Below, piece after piece: positions 23,488-62,094 of a stretch of DNA of 64,000 nucleotides. This DNA comes from Phoronis australis (taxonomy: Eukaryota > Phoronida > Phoronidae): contig NMRA01000087.1 of the NCBI GenBank assembly GCA_002633005.1, positions 377,393 through 441,392 of the forward strand. The letters are read 5' to 3'. Below the pieces are notes generated by a model that did no database searches, had not been told where the DNA came from, and worked only from the letters and a program-made list of their open reading frames with translations. Numbering within the stretch: the stretch's first letter is position 1; every line of letters starts with the position of its first letter. A program made the position numbers and the translations under genes.

Positions 23488-25969
23488 AATGAAGAAAATG
23501 TTAGTCTATGGCATGCATGGTACGGTGTCGATGTCATAAAACAAATGTTGGTAAGTTTTCCATAATCTGCAATAGAGTAATCAACCTTTGAAAAATAGGG
23601 TAATGGCAGTTTTGGTTATTTTTGGGTAAATAAGTGGAGAATTATTGTAGTTTGTGGCAAGGGTTGCGTTCTCTCCCGCACATTTTTATCAATTTTCATT
23701 AGAAAATTAAAAGTATTTGATTCGAAGTTCTTTGTACGCTTCCTTCATCCTCAATTGAAGCAACAAGTTGAAAGGTCACCAATGATATGTTACTTTGTGA
23801 ATAAAAAACTACCTTCGTCTGACTATGGAGTCACATTCTAAATAATTTAATTTAATTTTCAGTATCACAGATATGGTCCAATTTAAATTGTTGAGTTTTC
23901 ATGGAAAAATCTTGGAAGTTTTTTATTTTTGTAACTGAGTATCGTGTTGGATCATATAATTTTGCTTGTTTACCAAAATACTTAAAGACAGACCTTTTTG
24001 CAAAAGACGCCTACTGTTAGTGATAAATGAGGAGGGTGTTGAATGTGTACTGATTGTAACAAACTTTTTAAATTTCTTGTGGGAGGTTTCTATGGAAAAT
24101 CACGGTAAGGTTCTGAAAAAGTTTGTGGGAAACAATAAATAGACATACTGCAGTACAGTGTGACAGTGACACTTGTGTATTTTAATTAATTGAGTTTATA
24201 ATTATCATTCCATTTCTACACTAAGTGTACTCATGATTGGTGTTGATGTTATTCTCATGATTATTGTGTGTTGGTTATATTTGTACACCAGCTCTTCATT
24301 GAAAATCATTCAGAGTGCTGTTACCTTATGTGTCTAATTAAACATTTAGTGCAATTTGGGATGAAGGTGGGCAAAAGTTGTGAAAGTAGATAATGAAAGT
24401 TGTTAAGTCTGAACAATTTTTGTTCTTCAAAATATTGCCAAAATAGACGAAATGACGTTCTTTAAGTCAGTATCTATGAAAATTGCAAAGATACTTCACT
24501 GCAAGAAGTTCTGCAATTTACAGGTTTCATATCAGTGAATAGTGATAGACAAAGTCGGGGTTTCACTTAAAACAACAATGAATAAAATGACAAAATAATG
24601 TCATTTTCGAAGATAGATTAGTATATGAATAAATTGCTTATTAGAAAAGAATAGATTTCTCGACATGTCAATTACATATCATTTGCCTGAGTTTCTCTTG
24701 CAGTGACTCTTAAAACATGGTTACAAAAATAATAGATTTTATTTTCACATAAACTACATACTTACATTGTTTACACATTGCCCCTACTACAGCCTGTTAA
24801 CAGCAAGGTATGAATGAACCCTTTAATGAATATGTTTTCATGAATACCTACTAACAGATGTTTCTACAGAGGTTTCGTATGGAACTTCAACCATCCACAG
24901 TATTGTCAGACAGAAAGTGGTGAATTTTCTTACAGAGATGTTTGTACATATTTATGCAAAGTCTTTTGTTAAAGAGTTCACCCTTACCTTTCTGTTGACC
25001 ATTTTGCCTAGCTGGTTATACAGTCTCTGTTGGAACACAACAAATGACAAATATTAAGCTATTTATAGATAAAATACATTGCACATTTCCCTTCGAACTA
25101 CTGGTATGTTGGTCTCTTAACTATTGTGAGGAAACTGAAGTGTACTGTTTCAGACATTAATTCTGGCAGAAACCATCTACACATGTACATGTATGTCTAC
25201 TAAAACGTAATTGTCCTAGATTACAAAAGGTGTCGCTTTCACGTGAGCACATTAATTTGCGATTTTTGCTTGGTTTTGGACAATCAATTGACTAAAGTCC
25301 TTTAAATTTCAACAACCTGACTCTTGCACCATAATCCCCACATTTTCTAATAGGTCACAATTTTGTATGCACACAATTTGTGTGATGATCCCATAAGGAC
25401 TTCATGGATTGTGAATGGGGCACCAATTATTCATCATAAAACAATACAAAACAGCTGTTTAGTATAAAATGTTAAATAAATTTATCAAATCCCAGTCTTC
25501 ATAATAACTCAACTAGGCAACAGTTCCTTAGAAAACGATTTCCAGGTTTAATATCACTTTCACAATAGAATACTGATTATTTGCAACATATAATTTCGAC
25601 ATTCTTATGACAACTACATGTATAGCGGTAAGTAGCGTTTCATACGCATAATAATCCAGGTTTCTAATTCTCTTCGAGATCTTTCCTGCTGCCAAAGTGC
25701 CTCGTACAACCTGTCTAATAGTCTCAGTTCTAAGGTTCATATTTAATATGACCTTATCGACTAGTTTGTATATTTAGTCAAATATCTACACAGCTATAGA
25801 TTTTAATTCAGTAGAAATATTTCCTGAAACAAAAAACATGTAGAATGTATTGTCTGACTTTGTACCAATGCACCATTAAGCGGGTCACCTGGCCATATCT
25901 AGTGAAATGTAGCAAGAAAGAAAGGTACACGATTCATAGCAAAACAACGGCATCCATAACGTTTCGTTT
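23488..25969. other. Intergenic between MRNIP and RET ends; nothing supported
   Basis: The region lies between two convergent genes. It is A/T-rich and shows no exon-like frame or structured repeat that I could support. Confidence 0.5.
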
Positions 25970-26240
25970 GGTATAAATGTTCAAGATGAAATCCCAAAAC
26001 GCTGCTATATTTTTCTAAATTTTCAGTTAATTCTCGATTTTCAGAACTTGACTTGTTCATAAAAACCACTGAATTTCATATTTTGATAGGCCATCATGCA
26101 AAAGTGAAACATTTATCAAAACAATCCCCGAAAGCGTTTTAGAACAGTGCACAACGCAAGACATATAAAAGTTCATATAAATCGGATCAGCCACTTCTGA
26201 GACGTGACGTTCCGAAGATGCCAATTTTGGTCATTTTTGA
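25970..26240 (+). repeat. Diverged dispersed repeat (family D, copy 2)
   Basis: This is the partner of 18985-19230 in the same orientation. It lies 220 bases beyond the RET stop codon and may be part of the RET 3' untranslated region, in antisense. Confidence 0.45.
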
Positions 26241-26462
26241 TGGCTGCACATAATAGTGCGCAGGATATTTAGCGTTTTCACACCTTCATGAAGAGACTGA
26301 AGTTTGAAAAATCGTTCACTTATCGCGTGAATTTCTTTCTCATTGGACGTAACGTCTTTTTCTATGTTGTCGAGACTAGGCCATGGTCAACTTTTGTTAC
26401 GGATCCTCCATGACTCGACCAAGTACGACCAAGACTACGAAACACAAACGCATGAATGTCTA

Positions 26463-52569
<26,107 letters not shown>

Positions 52570-52653
52570 GTTTACCAGTCAACTGAACATATTGGATTAT
52601 TACTCAACGTTCAAGCGGCACGCGCCTCTTGTCGCTAGCTCCTCCCTTTCCGC

Positions 52654-52661
52654 TGACGTCA
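52654..52661. promoter_or_regulatory. Palindromic TGACGTCA (CRE) upstream of RET start
   Basis: A perfect cAMP-response-element palindrome lies 85 bases upstream of the RET ATG. A CCAAT-type sequence on the minus strand lies just beyond, near 52691. The position suits a proximal promoter. Function is inferred from the motif only. Confidence 0.35.
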
Positions 52662-53679
52662 CAATACTCCACGAGTGCCCTTTATTTAATTGGTGGTGCT
52701 AATAGCTGAGTATGACAACATCCCTGCGTATTGTTCTGTGTCTACTTAGCACTTCATAGTTCGACGACATAATGGTAGAATCGTGTACGGAATAGATTAG
52801 GTTCCAGCAATGATAATAAAATCCGACGGTTTTCTTACCTCTACGTTTGCTTACATTAAAACCGCTGTTTGGGTTATGACAACGACCGCGGGCGCTTTAA
52901 CAAATAAGAATGTTACCTCACTTTTACCTGTTATTTGTGCTTGTCAGTGATTGATTTTGACATCAAGACAAGTACGAGAAACATTACTTCTAGAAAGCGC
53001 TTCCTCGGTAGTTTGAAATTTGTAAAGCTGATAGGACTTAGGAAACCTGGCACAGAATTAAAAACTCAAATTTCGAGCATTTTGCGTTATCGAATCCTTC
53101 TCTCCAAAGTAGTCCTTACAACTATTTTGAGAAGTCGTTTTCTTTATTTATGCACACATTGAGAATTAGCAATTGTATTTGAAGCAGTGTAAAGGCTTGA
53201 ATCCAAATGCGAACCGTCCACAGACGCGTACGGAGATAGATCACTTATTATTTGACGTTAATCGATCAGCGCTTTGTGTAGGTATTCGCTTACACCTTGC
53301 TTGGACTATTATTTTCACATCCACTACGCGTCTGTTCCAAATCCACACGTTTAGGTGTTTGTTATGCGCGAGTTTTTATTGGCGTATGAATACGTAATAT
53401 ATTAAGTTCCATATGTATGGTCTGTCCTTGTCTTTTATATTAGATATGAAGCGTGTGCGATAGCGTTGTGTGCTCTTCCCAATAGTACAATGAAGTTGAC
53501 TTTGTCGCGTGTTGATAGTTTATCCAATGGAAATAAATTTGCATTTTGTACAATGATGCAACTTGATATGCATCTTGTCAAGTCCGAAATATAAATGAGA
53601 AATTGAATTCGCATTTTCATATATTTTACACGAACATATATGTAGCTCAATGTAACTTACTCATTTTTGTAATTTTTAA
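52662..53679. other. Upstream flank of RET; nothing further supported
   Basis: This is the presumed RET promoter and distal sequence. Short frames on the plus strand have no domain support. Confidence 0.45.
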
Positions 53680-53777
53680 TATAAATAGGTAAATAAAACA
53701 ACAAGAATGGATCAACTGAAATTTTCAGATGTAAATTTCAGTTGATCCATTCTTGTTGTTCTATTTACCTATTTATA
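53680..53777. repeat. Near-perfect inverted repeat, about 43-base arms
   Basis: The arms begin and end with 'tataaataggtaaata' and its exact complement. They run inward through 'aacaacaagaatggatcaac' with only one mismatch or so, around a loop of about 10 bases. Like 35324-35423 it is about 100 bases long, but the sequence is unrelated. Confidence 0.85.
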
Positions 53778-54070
53778 TTCTACATTTCGTGAAACAATAG
53801 TATCCTTGGGAGGATCTGGATCGCCTTATTTAGTTTCAGATTTATTTTCTATGTAATTTTTAGTAACTTTTGAAAGCCGTTTATGCTTGATACCCGAGAT
53901 TTTCGAGTAAAAGTGCAGTCTCGCCAAGTCACGCGCGATCACGTAATGTTCCGCAGAGCTTTTTCATACATGGGAATATACAGTAGTCCAAATATTCTTT
54001 ATACATTATTACTAGTAGACTTGTTGAAATCAAGATTAGTGTATTTTGCATCACATTCGTTCAAACAGAC
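53778..54070. other. Intergenic; nothing supported
   Basis: No gene, repeat or motif was recognised. Confidence 0.45.
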
Positions 54071-54277
54071 CAGGGGGCTGTTTCTCGAACGGTCTTTTGA
54101 CTCTTGTCTAGAAATCAGTCTACAGATGGTTTAGCCATCAGACTAGGCTAAAAGTAAAAAAATCTACAACTCGAACCGGAAGACAGAAATCCACAGCCTG
54201 CTCGGGAACAGACTAAAAGCCAAAGCCAAAAAACAAAAAAAAAATTTTGGGCTACATATTCTATAAGAAACAGACCC
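54071..54277. mobile_element. MITE-like element with 'ggggctgtttct' ends
   Basis: The left end 'gggggctgtttctcga' pairs with the right end 'aagaaacagaccccg'. The interior of about 180 bases is A-rich near its right side. It is a small non-autonomous element by structure. Confidence 0.55.
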
Positions 54278-55139
54278 CGCCCTGTTCTTAACCACTGTAG
54301 AATGTTGGCATATCTTTCAGTATTTCTTGTAACCGACGCGCTTTGTTCATCTACATGCCATAACGCTTATAACAATAATTTAATTATAAGAATAACAATA
54401 ATTTCTTGAAAACTAGATAACACCAACGCAATAAAATTTGTTGATTTTTTATGACAGACCCAGTTCAACGGAACCGTCAACCGTTTAAATTCTGCAAACT
54501 TGCATTTTTGTCTAAGTGTACCATAACAGCTATTGTAAAATCGTGCTCGCCTGTTCAAAGGAAACACAGAGGTCATTTCACTAGCTTTTCGAATCGATTC
54601 ATCGAAGAAAAGAATGGGAAGGATGTTGAATCTCAATTTGGCGCAAATCGATTCTGCCACCCGTTATCGTACGGTTACCGTGGGCGGGTATTGGGTTTTC
54701 ACCCCTGTATTTTGGAGAATGACGCATGTGCCTAATTCCGGAAATAGGTGCTGCTCTGTATAAAGGAATATGGGTCTATACAGTAGTAATTTCCCACATA
54801 GAGAGAGAGCAATATTATAGTTCAAGTGAGCTTAAAACATTTTCTCACTTTCTAAGCTTTATGGTTCGAGGCCAGCGGTCTTTCTAAACAACCAACTTCC
54901 AAAAGCGTTACTTACATTTGCCGATTTGTTGGACCAATCGACAGCAATTTGGATATGTTATAAAATGGTGGACATGGCGTCTGATCCTAAGGCAAATTAG
55001 TTGGTTAATGCTATATTGGGCGCTCACAGGCTTCAGCGGCCGGGTAATACAGTTCAAACTAAGATAAAAATAAGAATGGGTTTATAAATCAAAAACACTT
55101 GAGAGCCCTATTTCCACTACACCATGAGAAACATAGACA

Positions 55140-55240
55140 ACAGAAAGTGAGTTATCTCTGTTTCACGACTCGTTTTTTGAGACACGTCGCAAAACTAAGT
55201 CAAAACAATCGACAGTTCTATTGTGTACCCCTATTTAGTA
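55140..55240 (+). repeat. Dispersed repeat (family F, copy 2)
   Basis: Ordered blocks match 47380-47480 in the same orientation, with moderate divergence. No coding is seen. Confidence 0.45.
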
Positions 55241-56254
55241 TTAGCGCAGAAACTCTAAATGACATAGTTTTAACTAAACGAGCGTTTTCAAGCTGTCCCA
55301 TTTGGTGTCTTACCAGTACTTCACATAAAATAGTGTGCAAAATGGTGATACTTTAACCTATCACTTGCAATCCCCATGGACAGGCAGAGCGTGGGCCTAA
55401 CCCCATACCACGTCATTGGAATGTAGGCCTTTCACGGTAAGAACGCTGATCCGCCGTCTGGTTTGTATTCGGTCGATGGGAAAACATCATGAAAGGGTTA
55501 TCTGAACACAAGTAGATTTATTTTCTCACCATTGATACTTTCGCCTGTCATAGACGACTAGCTTCATAAGGACTTACTTACGCTGACTGCCGCTAGGGGG
55601 TACGTATGCGGCAACAACCGTAGCGGATGCAAGGTACTTCCAAGCCTCCGTCCCCATCGATAGAGGCGGCGTGACGCCTGACGTGAATTTCTACTCTGAT
55701 ATTTCTAGGAATGTATCTATCTTCACTGTTTAAAACGCTGACAGACTCCCAATTAATCATATGGCCTGTTCTTGAGTGTGCTTTGATAAAGCTGAAAACA
55801 AAGAATTCATTGGTCTTAACGGATTATCGATATTCGTCAATACGTGTTTTACCTGACGACTAGACTCTCATATATAAGAAGTTTACAAGAAGCGCAATCC
55901 ATCCACTTGGTATTAGCATTGCATTTTTGATCTAGGGGAATTACATCCGTAGAAGGCAGTAGACATTACGCAGAGTGTTGCCTCGTCCAAATGTTACGCC
56001 TATGTTGTGCTTCCTGAAAGTTCTACACAGTTTCTCTGAGATACATTGTAAGCAAGGTAGCATTATATAACTTTCTTTCTCTCACTTATACTAGTAGCAT
56101 CCTGAGTAGACATCCTCAATGCCCGAACTTTATGCCCACATGAGGCGCTGCAGTAGATTGAAGTAAATTATGCTTATCTACCCTGTCTTCGTTCGTTTTC
56201 TCTTACACCTTTGTCGTGAGAATCAGGACCAATCCTAACTTCTGGTGCAGTCGG

Positions 56255-56381
56255 TAGTGGGAGGGCAAGTGTAGGTACTGATGTGCAGCCCGGCCAACCC
56301 GCGATGAAGAACGCCCGGAAGGTGATCGAGAACGCTGACACCTTGCATCAAAAATGGAAGGCGACAGTGACGTACCGGGTG
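56255..56381 (+). CDS. Unrecognised exon-like open frame
   Basis: A frame flanked by an acceptor (CTGGTGCAG, just before 56255) and a donor (CGG|GTGAGA at 56381) encodes about 42 residues. It includes VQPGQPAMKNARKVIENAD and LHQKWKATV. The amphipathic, charged pattern looks like a real helical segment. I do not recognise the family, and neighbouring exons were not found. It may be a lone exon of an undetected plus-strand gene or chance. Confidence 0.25.
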
Positions 56382-56784
56382 AGATTTAAGTGTCGTTTTC
56401 TTCTTACTTTCAGTTTGGTACGAATGCGACACACAGACAAGCGTCAGAGATTAGACTTCGTTGTGGATCTGAAATAATACTTAGCTTTTGCTTATTTTTT
56501 TAAAAATAAAGAGCGCAGAAACCAATGGCTTTCGGTAAAATGCCTTGGGCCAAGTAAAATCGACAATTTGTACTTGTCATTAGCAATTCCAGGGTTCTTA
56601 AGTAGAAACATGTGACGTTTATAGTTTAATCGTCCCAGGTAACACCTTTATTAGTTCTGATTTGTGAAACAATTCGAGATAAGCAGGTCCTTGTGTGAGA
56701 CGGCGATCGGGAACGAAGTCTTTAATTCTCTATGGCGATCGTGAACGCTTTGGCCTGAATAATCGTTCAGGCTACGTTATTATG

Positions 56785-57167
56785 TCTATTAAATGCAAGC
56801 CGTTACATGCTTGCAGCTCACTGTAATATATTACTATAATACATTATACACTGTAGCACTCTACAATGAAACGGCCTTTTCTTTGAGCAATGAGAACAAG
56901 TGTGAAGTCGCGAGACCTAAGAGTTCTGGGATAGCAATACTTTCATCTGAGGCTGCCACTTTGTAAATTTGGCGCAAAATACAGATTGCCGCTAGTCTCG
57001 AAATTGAATATAATCCAAAAACTTGGCAACAAGAGTAAACATCGACTTGATGCTGGAGCGCACTGTAACACGCATGTAGGACTCGTTGAAGAGTGTTACG
57101 TTGTATAATGTATTGTAGTAATATATTACAGTGAGCTGCAAGCACGTAACGGATTGCATTTAATAGA
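56785..57167. mobile_element. Non-autonomous element with about 65-base terminal inverted repeats
   Basis: The left terminus 'tctattaaatgcaagc' runs on through 'gcttgcagctcactgtaata'. It faces its near reverse complement ending 'ggattgcatttaataga' at 57167. The interior of about 250 bases lacks a transposase. It lies next to, and seems to interrupt, the minus-strand open frame at 57168-57592. Confidence 0.75.
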
Positions 57168-57592
57168 ATCTTGAATAGTGTTACGGTGTTTGGAACGGGT
57201 GAGTTTATACAGGTTCTGTCGATTTTCTAATTCCCAGACGTGCATGAGTGGAAATCTTTGAATCATCTCATGAATGTTGTTGCCGCATTCCCCTCTCTCC
57301 CCATGGGCAAGCTCAGTCATCATTCTTTCGACTTCACTGGCTACTTGTTTTTTTTTTTCTTTTGCTGTCATAACATCTGCTACAACAATTTGTTTATCCC
57401 TGGCTGACACGCCACATGGAACAACTCCTGGGTGAGTCTATGTTTAGAACCCCTTGTTCCCAGTGGTTTCGTCTGTCTTGTGTATTTCAAAACCCTGGTA
57501 GGGTGTACCTTCACGTTGTGGGTAACATTTTCGTTGAAGGTCGCCTCACAATAATGAAAGTGAACTTGTTTCCTGAAATGAAAACAAATTAA
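57168..57592 (-). pseudogene. Unrecognised coding-like region with a frame change
   Basis: On the minus strand one frame stays open from about 57577 to 57390. A second, overlapping frame stays open from about 57440 to the inverted-repeat element at 57167. The second is rich in charged residues (TAKEKKKQVASEVERMM). A possible acceptor TTTCAG lies just before the first frame. The pattern fits a decayed coding sequence with a frameshift or two overlapping exon pieces. I do not recognise the family. Confidence 0.25.
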
Positions 57593-57663
57593 TGTGTGAA
57601 AATATCTATAACTATAATAGTATGTTTGATGTACATGTAGTGCTCATGGCGATTTACTGGTAA

Positions 57664-57701
57664 TATGCTATGCTATGCTATGCTATGCTATGCTATGCTA
57701 T
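57664..57701. repeat. (TATGC)n microsatellite
   Basis: About seven tandem copies of a pentanucleotide are present with no interruption until the final unit. Confidence 0.9.
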
Positions 57702-58313
57702 TGCTTAGTTTTGATACGAAAGTAACACAGTAATGACACAAAATGTGATTAATTCATTGCACCTCACTTATTGTGTAACCTTTTTCACGTTTTATAAGTA
57801 AAAAGTTCATCATTGTTCCACAAACCACGATGCGTTCCCGATCGCATAAACAAACACAAATTTTCGTTCCCTATCGCTTATCATTGCGTTCTCGGTCGCT
57901 TCTTTCAACACAAAAGTGTCGAAAATTCAGAGATCCTGACAAAACTTCGAAAAACAAGCGTTGCGTTATATTTTCACACGTCATTTCTTCATAGCTTTAT
58001 AGTCAACCTATTGATATACTGCCAAAAATAACCTCAATTTGCCAAAATGACATACAAATCATCTTCGGCTTATGTTATGCCTCGGTTAACGTAACTTTTC
58101 TCCAATAATTGGGAAGAGACACTGGCCTAAACCTTTACCTGTCCTTCCTTAATGTGTTTCGCTTTGAACTCATGTCTCTGTTTTCACATTGAAAGTAAAA
58201 ACAACGAAAATTCCTCAAATTTGCTCGCTTTGTCTGGCTTCGCTTTTCGCGCCAAATTTTGTTCTCGATTGCCTTCTAAGCGTTCTTGATCGCGGTTGGC
58301 CGGGGTGGTGGTG

Positions 58314-58352
58314 GTGTGTGTGTGTTCGTGTGTGCGTGTGTATGTGTGTGTA
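58314..58352. repeat. (GT)n-rich microsatellite
   Basis: This is an interrupted GT dinucleotide tract with TC, GC and TA variants. It lies just before the retroelement remnant. Confidence 0.85.
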
Positions 58353-58370
58353 TGAACGTAGCATTTCGCA

Positions 58371-58640
58371 TAACTCTGCGGAATATATTGTGTCTCTCAA
58401 GGATATAATTCCCCTTGATCAAAAGTGCAGTGTTATATACCAAGTAGGCTGTGCTTCTTGTAAAGTTTCTAACATGGTAGAGTCTGGTCGTCAGTTAAAA
58501 ACCCGTATTGACAAACATAGAAAATATTTGAGGACCACTGAGTTTTTCAGGTTTATCTGCACACGCCCATGAACATGGACATAACATTGATTGGAAGTCT
58601 GTCAGCATTTTAGACTGTAAAGACAGATGCATTCCTAGAA
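58371..58640 (+). pseudogene. Penelope-like element GIY-YIG endonuclease remnant
   Basis: The frame reads through a segment containing VIYQVGCASC, ESGRQLKTRIDKH and HRKYLRT. This is the conserved layout of the GIY-YIG endonuclease of Penelope-like retroelements (Y-x2-C-x2-C, YIGES-GR-L-TR, H). After about 58550 the match continues in another frame (SAHAHEHGHNIDW, then a LD-K-R-IPR block), so there is a frameshift. The YIG triad position reads NMV, so the nuclease site is broken. No reverse transcriptase was found upstream. This is a dead fragment. Confidence 0.7.
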
Positions 58641-60614
58641 AGAAGTCCTAGCGTTACTGACCGGGAGGCAGGTTACTCTGGTGAACCCAGTCGTCTGTGA
58701 CAGGCGGAAGTCTTAATCGTGAGCAAACATGCTTGTGTTCAGGCAACCCCTCTCATAATGGATATTTAACAGACTGGTCATTTTTTTCATGACAGGAAAG
58801 CAGTTCTGACTTCTGACGAGCTTTTACGTATGCCATTTTTTCAGACGGTGAATCAGACGTCCGACGTGCCTTATTCTGATCCAATGGCATGCGAACGCTG
58901 CATAAGAAAGGAATTTTTTCAGGGGCCTCGAATACTGGTCCCAATCTTCCCTCAGAAATATTTAAATATCAAGTTAAATTCTCCTCGTCAGACCCTAAAT
59001 TCTCCCATTTTTACTTACATAGACCCTAGGCTAATTGAGGCAGTGCCCGGGGAAGGGGTAAAGATGAAGTTGGGGATGCTTTGAGAGGTCCATTCACACC
59101 CCCAAAATCCTTTCACAGGTGAGCCTGAGTAGGCATAGGAGGGAATTACTTTTCAAAGATGATAAGGCTTATAGAAGATCATTTTGTTTGAAATACAAAA
59201 TGGTCAAGTCGTAGTTAATATCTGTATATATGCTAAGCCTCGTCTCCTGGTAGCCGGTCAATGTGTGATCAGATATGCAACTTTTCTATAATTGCAGTGC
59301 ACTTCTCCAATACCTCATCTGTACGGTGGATACGTGCCAGGTACAATTATAAAACACCTGCCTGTGGTTGGCGCTAGTTTAACTTAATTTTCTCACAGTA
59401 ACATTTAAACTCGCAACCTGACACTCACAGGGTTTTAAATACACCCTCTAACATTTCAGCCAAAAGTGAGTTAGTAGATGTTGTCTGGCGTTTCAAAGCT
59501 CTGTAGAATAACAAGAGACTGTACTACACAGTTTAGGACACCAGCTTACCTTTGTTACGAATGACTCTTTCCTTCATTTTTTTCAAAATAGAGTGATTAC
59601 TATCTACCACCAACTCATAGAGTTTTCTAATAAACTACATGCACATTGAAAGAAAAATTTTAAAAAAATATCGAGGGCTGTTAACGAAAGCGATATTAAC
59701 TCGGGACATGCCGTTTTACCCAGTGTTGAATGTCGAAGGTTTTGATTTGATTTGCGACGGTCACAGCGAATCGAGTCGTGACATTTGGCAAGCAAGTAAT
59801 CTCTGTTCAGAATGGTGATCATAGGTGTTACTCTAGGTTTATTTATTGTTCTACCTTACTTTGAAGTTTCATACTTTGCGTCCCCAGTGTCTTACTCAAT
59901 ATAACCTTCACAAAATGTAGTCAAATAACGAGAGTCACAAAATGGACAGTTAAAACAGTGGTTCAGATTTTCAGATGATGATGCGCAGTTGCACTCTTAG
60001 AAACGTTGTCCACATGACGTCAAAACTTAAGAACGTTTCAGATTTTTTACATTTGAGACAAGGTCCTCTAATGTAATCGGTGAACCAGCCCCTAAACAGG
60101 GTTGGAAGTCCACAAAGTGAAAGTGTAGAATTAAATCATACATGTCACACTCGAATTGCACATCAGTTATTAACCTGGACACGTCGAAATTACGATCGCG
60201 TGAACACAATTATATGTAGAAATAAAACGTCGACTATGACTGCTCTCAAGTTTAGAAGAATTTGTTCACTCGAAAATTCAACCTTTTATTTTTCGCTTGT
60301 CACTACGCCATTTTTATTTTTTACCCAGGAGAGTGCTCGTGAACTAAAACATTCACTTCGCACATTGGTTGGTACTGCGGTCACATGATGACGTCATAGT
60401 CGAAAACTGAGAACAGAACATGGCAAACCATTAAATTCGTTGTTTTTAGAAGAAAGTAAAATGAGGCAAAATATAACCGGTTTTCTAAACGTGTCAACGC
60501 AATATTATTTGGTTAGTACTATCACACCGATCAAGAATTTTCCTCCCATTCTTTTGATTTATATCTGTTTCACCAAGTGCTGAAAAGTCCTCCGATGGAC
60601 CTTCAGCTCTGTTT
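58641..60614. other. Intergenic; nothing supported
   Basis: The first bases may still belong to the retroelement remnant. The rest has only short frames without domains or splice support. Confidence 0.45.
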
Positions 60615-61000
60615 AGAGTAGCCAGTCAGCTAGCTGTATGAAGACTGTCGTCAAAATACAGCTAGGTACCACTGCGTGTATTTCTTCCGTAGACCCCGAA
60701 ATTGCTCACACCCAGGGTATTTCTGCTCGTCACCTCTCTCGGGAGATAATAACTTGGCAGCAGCAAAATTTCTTCTGAAATTCGTTTTTTGGTATCAAAA
60801 TTCTAAAAACATATAATGAAGTGAAACCAGTTCCGATAATTTGTTGTGACATGTACGCAACCTTGTGAAAGAACAACAGTTGATTGAAGAATCGGCGAAA
60901 AAATACACTGTCCAATAGGTGACGCAATATTTCATGGCGCCGCAAGTCGTCGCTAAAGATCGCTCCACAACTTTAGCAGCAGAATAACGGTAGAACGCCA
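60615..61000 (+). repeat. Diverged dispersed repeat (family E, copy 2)
   Basis: It begins 'gtagccagtcagctagctgtatga'. It follows the same block order as 22313-22870: 'cgggagat-at-ac', 'agcaaaattt', 'gaaatt-g-tttt', 'cggcgaaaa', 'taggtgacg' and 'actttagcagcaga'. This copy is shorter by about 170 bases in the middle. Confidence 0.55.
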
Positions 61001-62094
61001 TTTTTTCCACCACCGTTAAATAATTTAGTTTACTCAAGGAACTAATTTTGTGTCAGATTTTATCTTACCACTTTTTTACCCACATCGGTACAAAGCTGTA
61101 TATTTAGTATACACCTTTGTACCATGGCTATGTTTAGAGCTGAGTATTTGGCTAGCTCCAATTGAGCGGTTTCTCAGATAATCTGCGTGTCATCCGCATT
61201 AGTGTTGTTCTTGAGCTTTAGTGCACTACTATTACAGCCTGTTTCTCAGCCAACTTACTTACTGGTTGTACTTTTCTAAGCTTATTCAGTTTTTGACGTT
61301 ATAAACCTATTTGGTCGATACATTTATGTGGCATGCAACGTTTCCCGTCTGTGATTCATTCTCTCCAGGCCACCACCGTACCTGAGCGTAGGTGTAGCAT
61401 GAAGTCTAACTAATAGCACTGCGGTGAGATTGTATGTTCACTCACTCAAAAAACTATGTGTTCTTGCGAGACAAAATATTGACCAACCTCTGTCATCACA
61501 TTTAGAATAGTCCTTCTGGGGACTTCACTCCGAATTTGTTCAAGATTCTTGTGAGCACGTTACGTTATGGCTTTACCATGAGAAACTGGCATGGGCGGAG
61601 TCGCGGCAAGTCTTAGAATATCCAGATTTGCTTTTTGGCTTAACTTTACGCTGCCAAGCAGAGTTGGTTTTCCGATGTGAAAATGCTGCCAACAAAAAAA
61701 TTAAATTAACGGCAGGCTTAGTAATGACGATCAATAAATATGTGGCTTTCCCAATTATTCGGCATGCTTGTTAAGGTTACTGCATATGTATGTAGGACCT
61801 TTGGCTAATTTCGGAAAGTTGCATCTCAAAATGGCTGATCGTATGCATGTTAAACTTTCACATACTATGCTTTATACATTGTTCTCTAGGTATTGTTTTG
61901 AAAAATATCACATTGATTTTGAATTATGATTTTTACTGAGCTGTGTATGGACTTGTGACCAGCAGGTGCATGTGGTCATGTCCTGCTTGTTAACAAAATG
62001 TCCAAACTGTTATGTACTAATAAGTCGTGGTAGTGTCAGAGTGGACCGTAGGCAGTGTCACCGTATGACGTCATATCCGCTAGCGCGTGCAGTG
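61001..62094. other. Intergenic; nothing supported
   Basis: No gene, RNA or clear element was recognised. Confidence 0.45.

Larger units (their letters stand above)
54278..56784. other. Intergenic; one repeat and one exon-like piece
   Basis: The family F repeat copy at about 55140-55240 matches 47380-47480. An exon-like frame at 56255-56381 is listed separately. Nothing else could be supported. Confidence 0.45.
57593..58370. other. Intergenic with simple repeats
   Basis: A pentanucleotide repeat (TATGC)n lies at 57664-57701 and a (GT)n-rich tract at 58314-58352. No gene is supported. Confidence 0.6.

Noticed and set aside
58189-58370. Start of a protein gene before the GIY-YIG remnant
   Set aside because: This part of the frame is read through a GT microsatellite and has no similarity to a protein that I can recognise.
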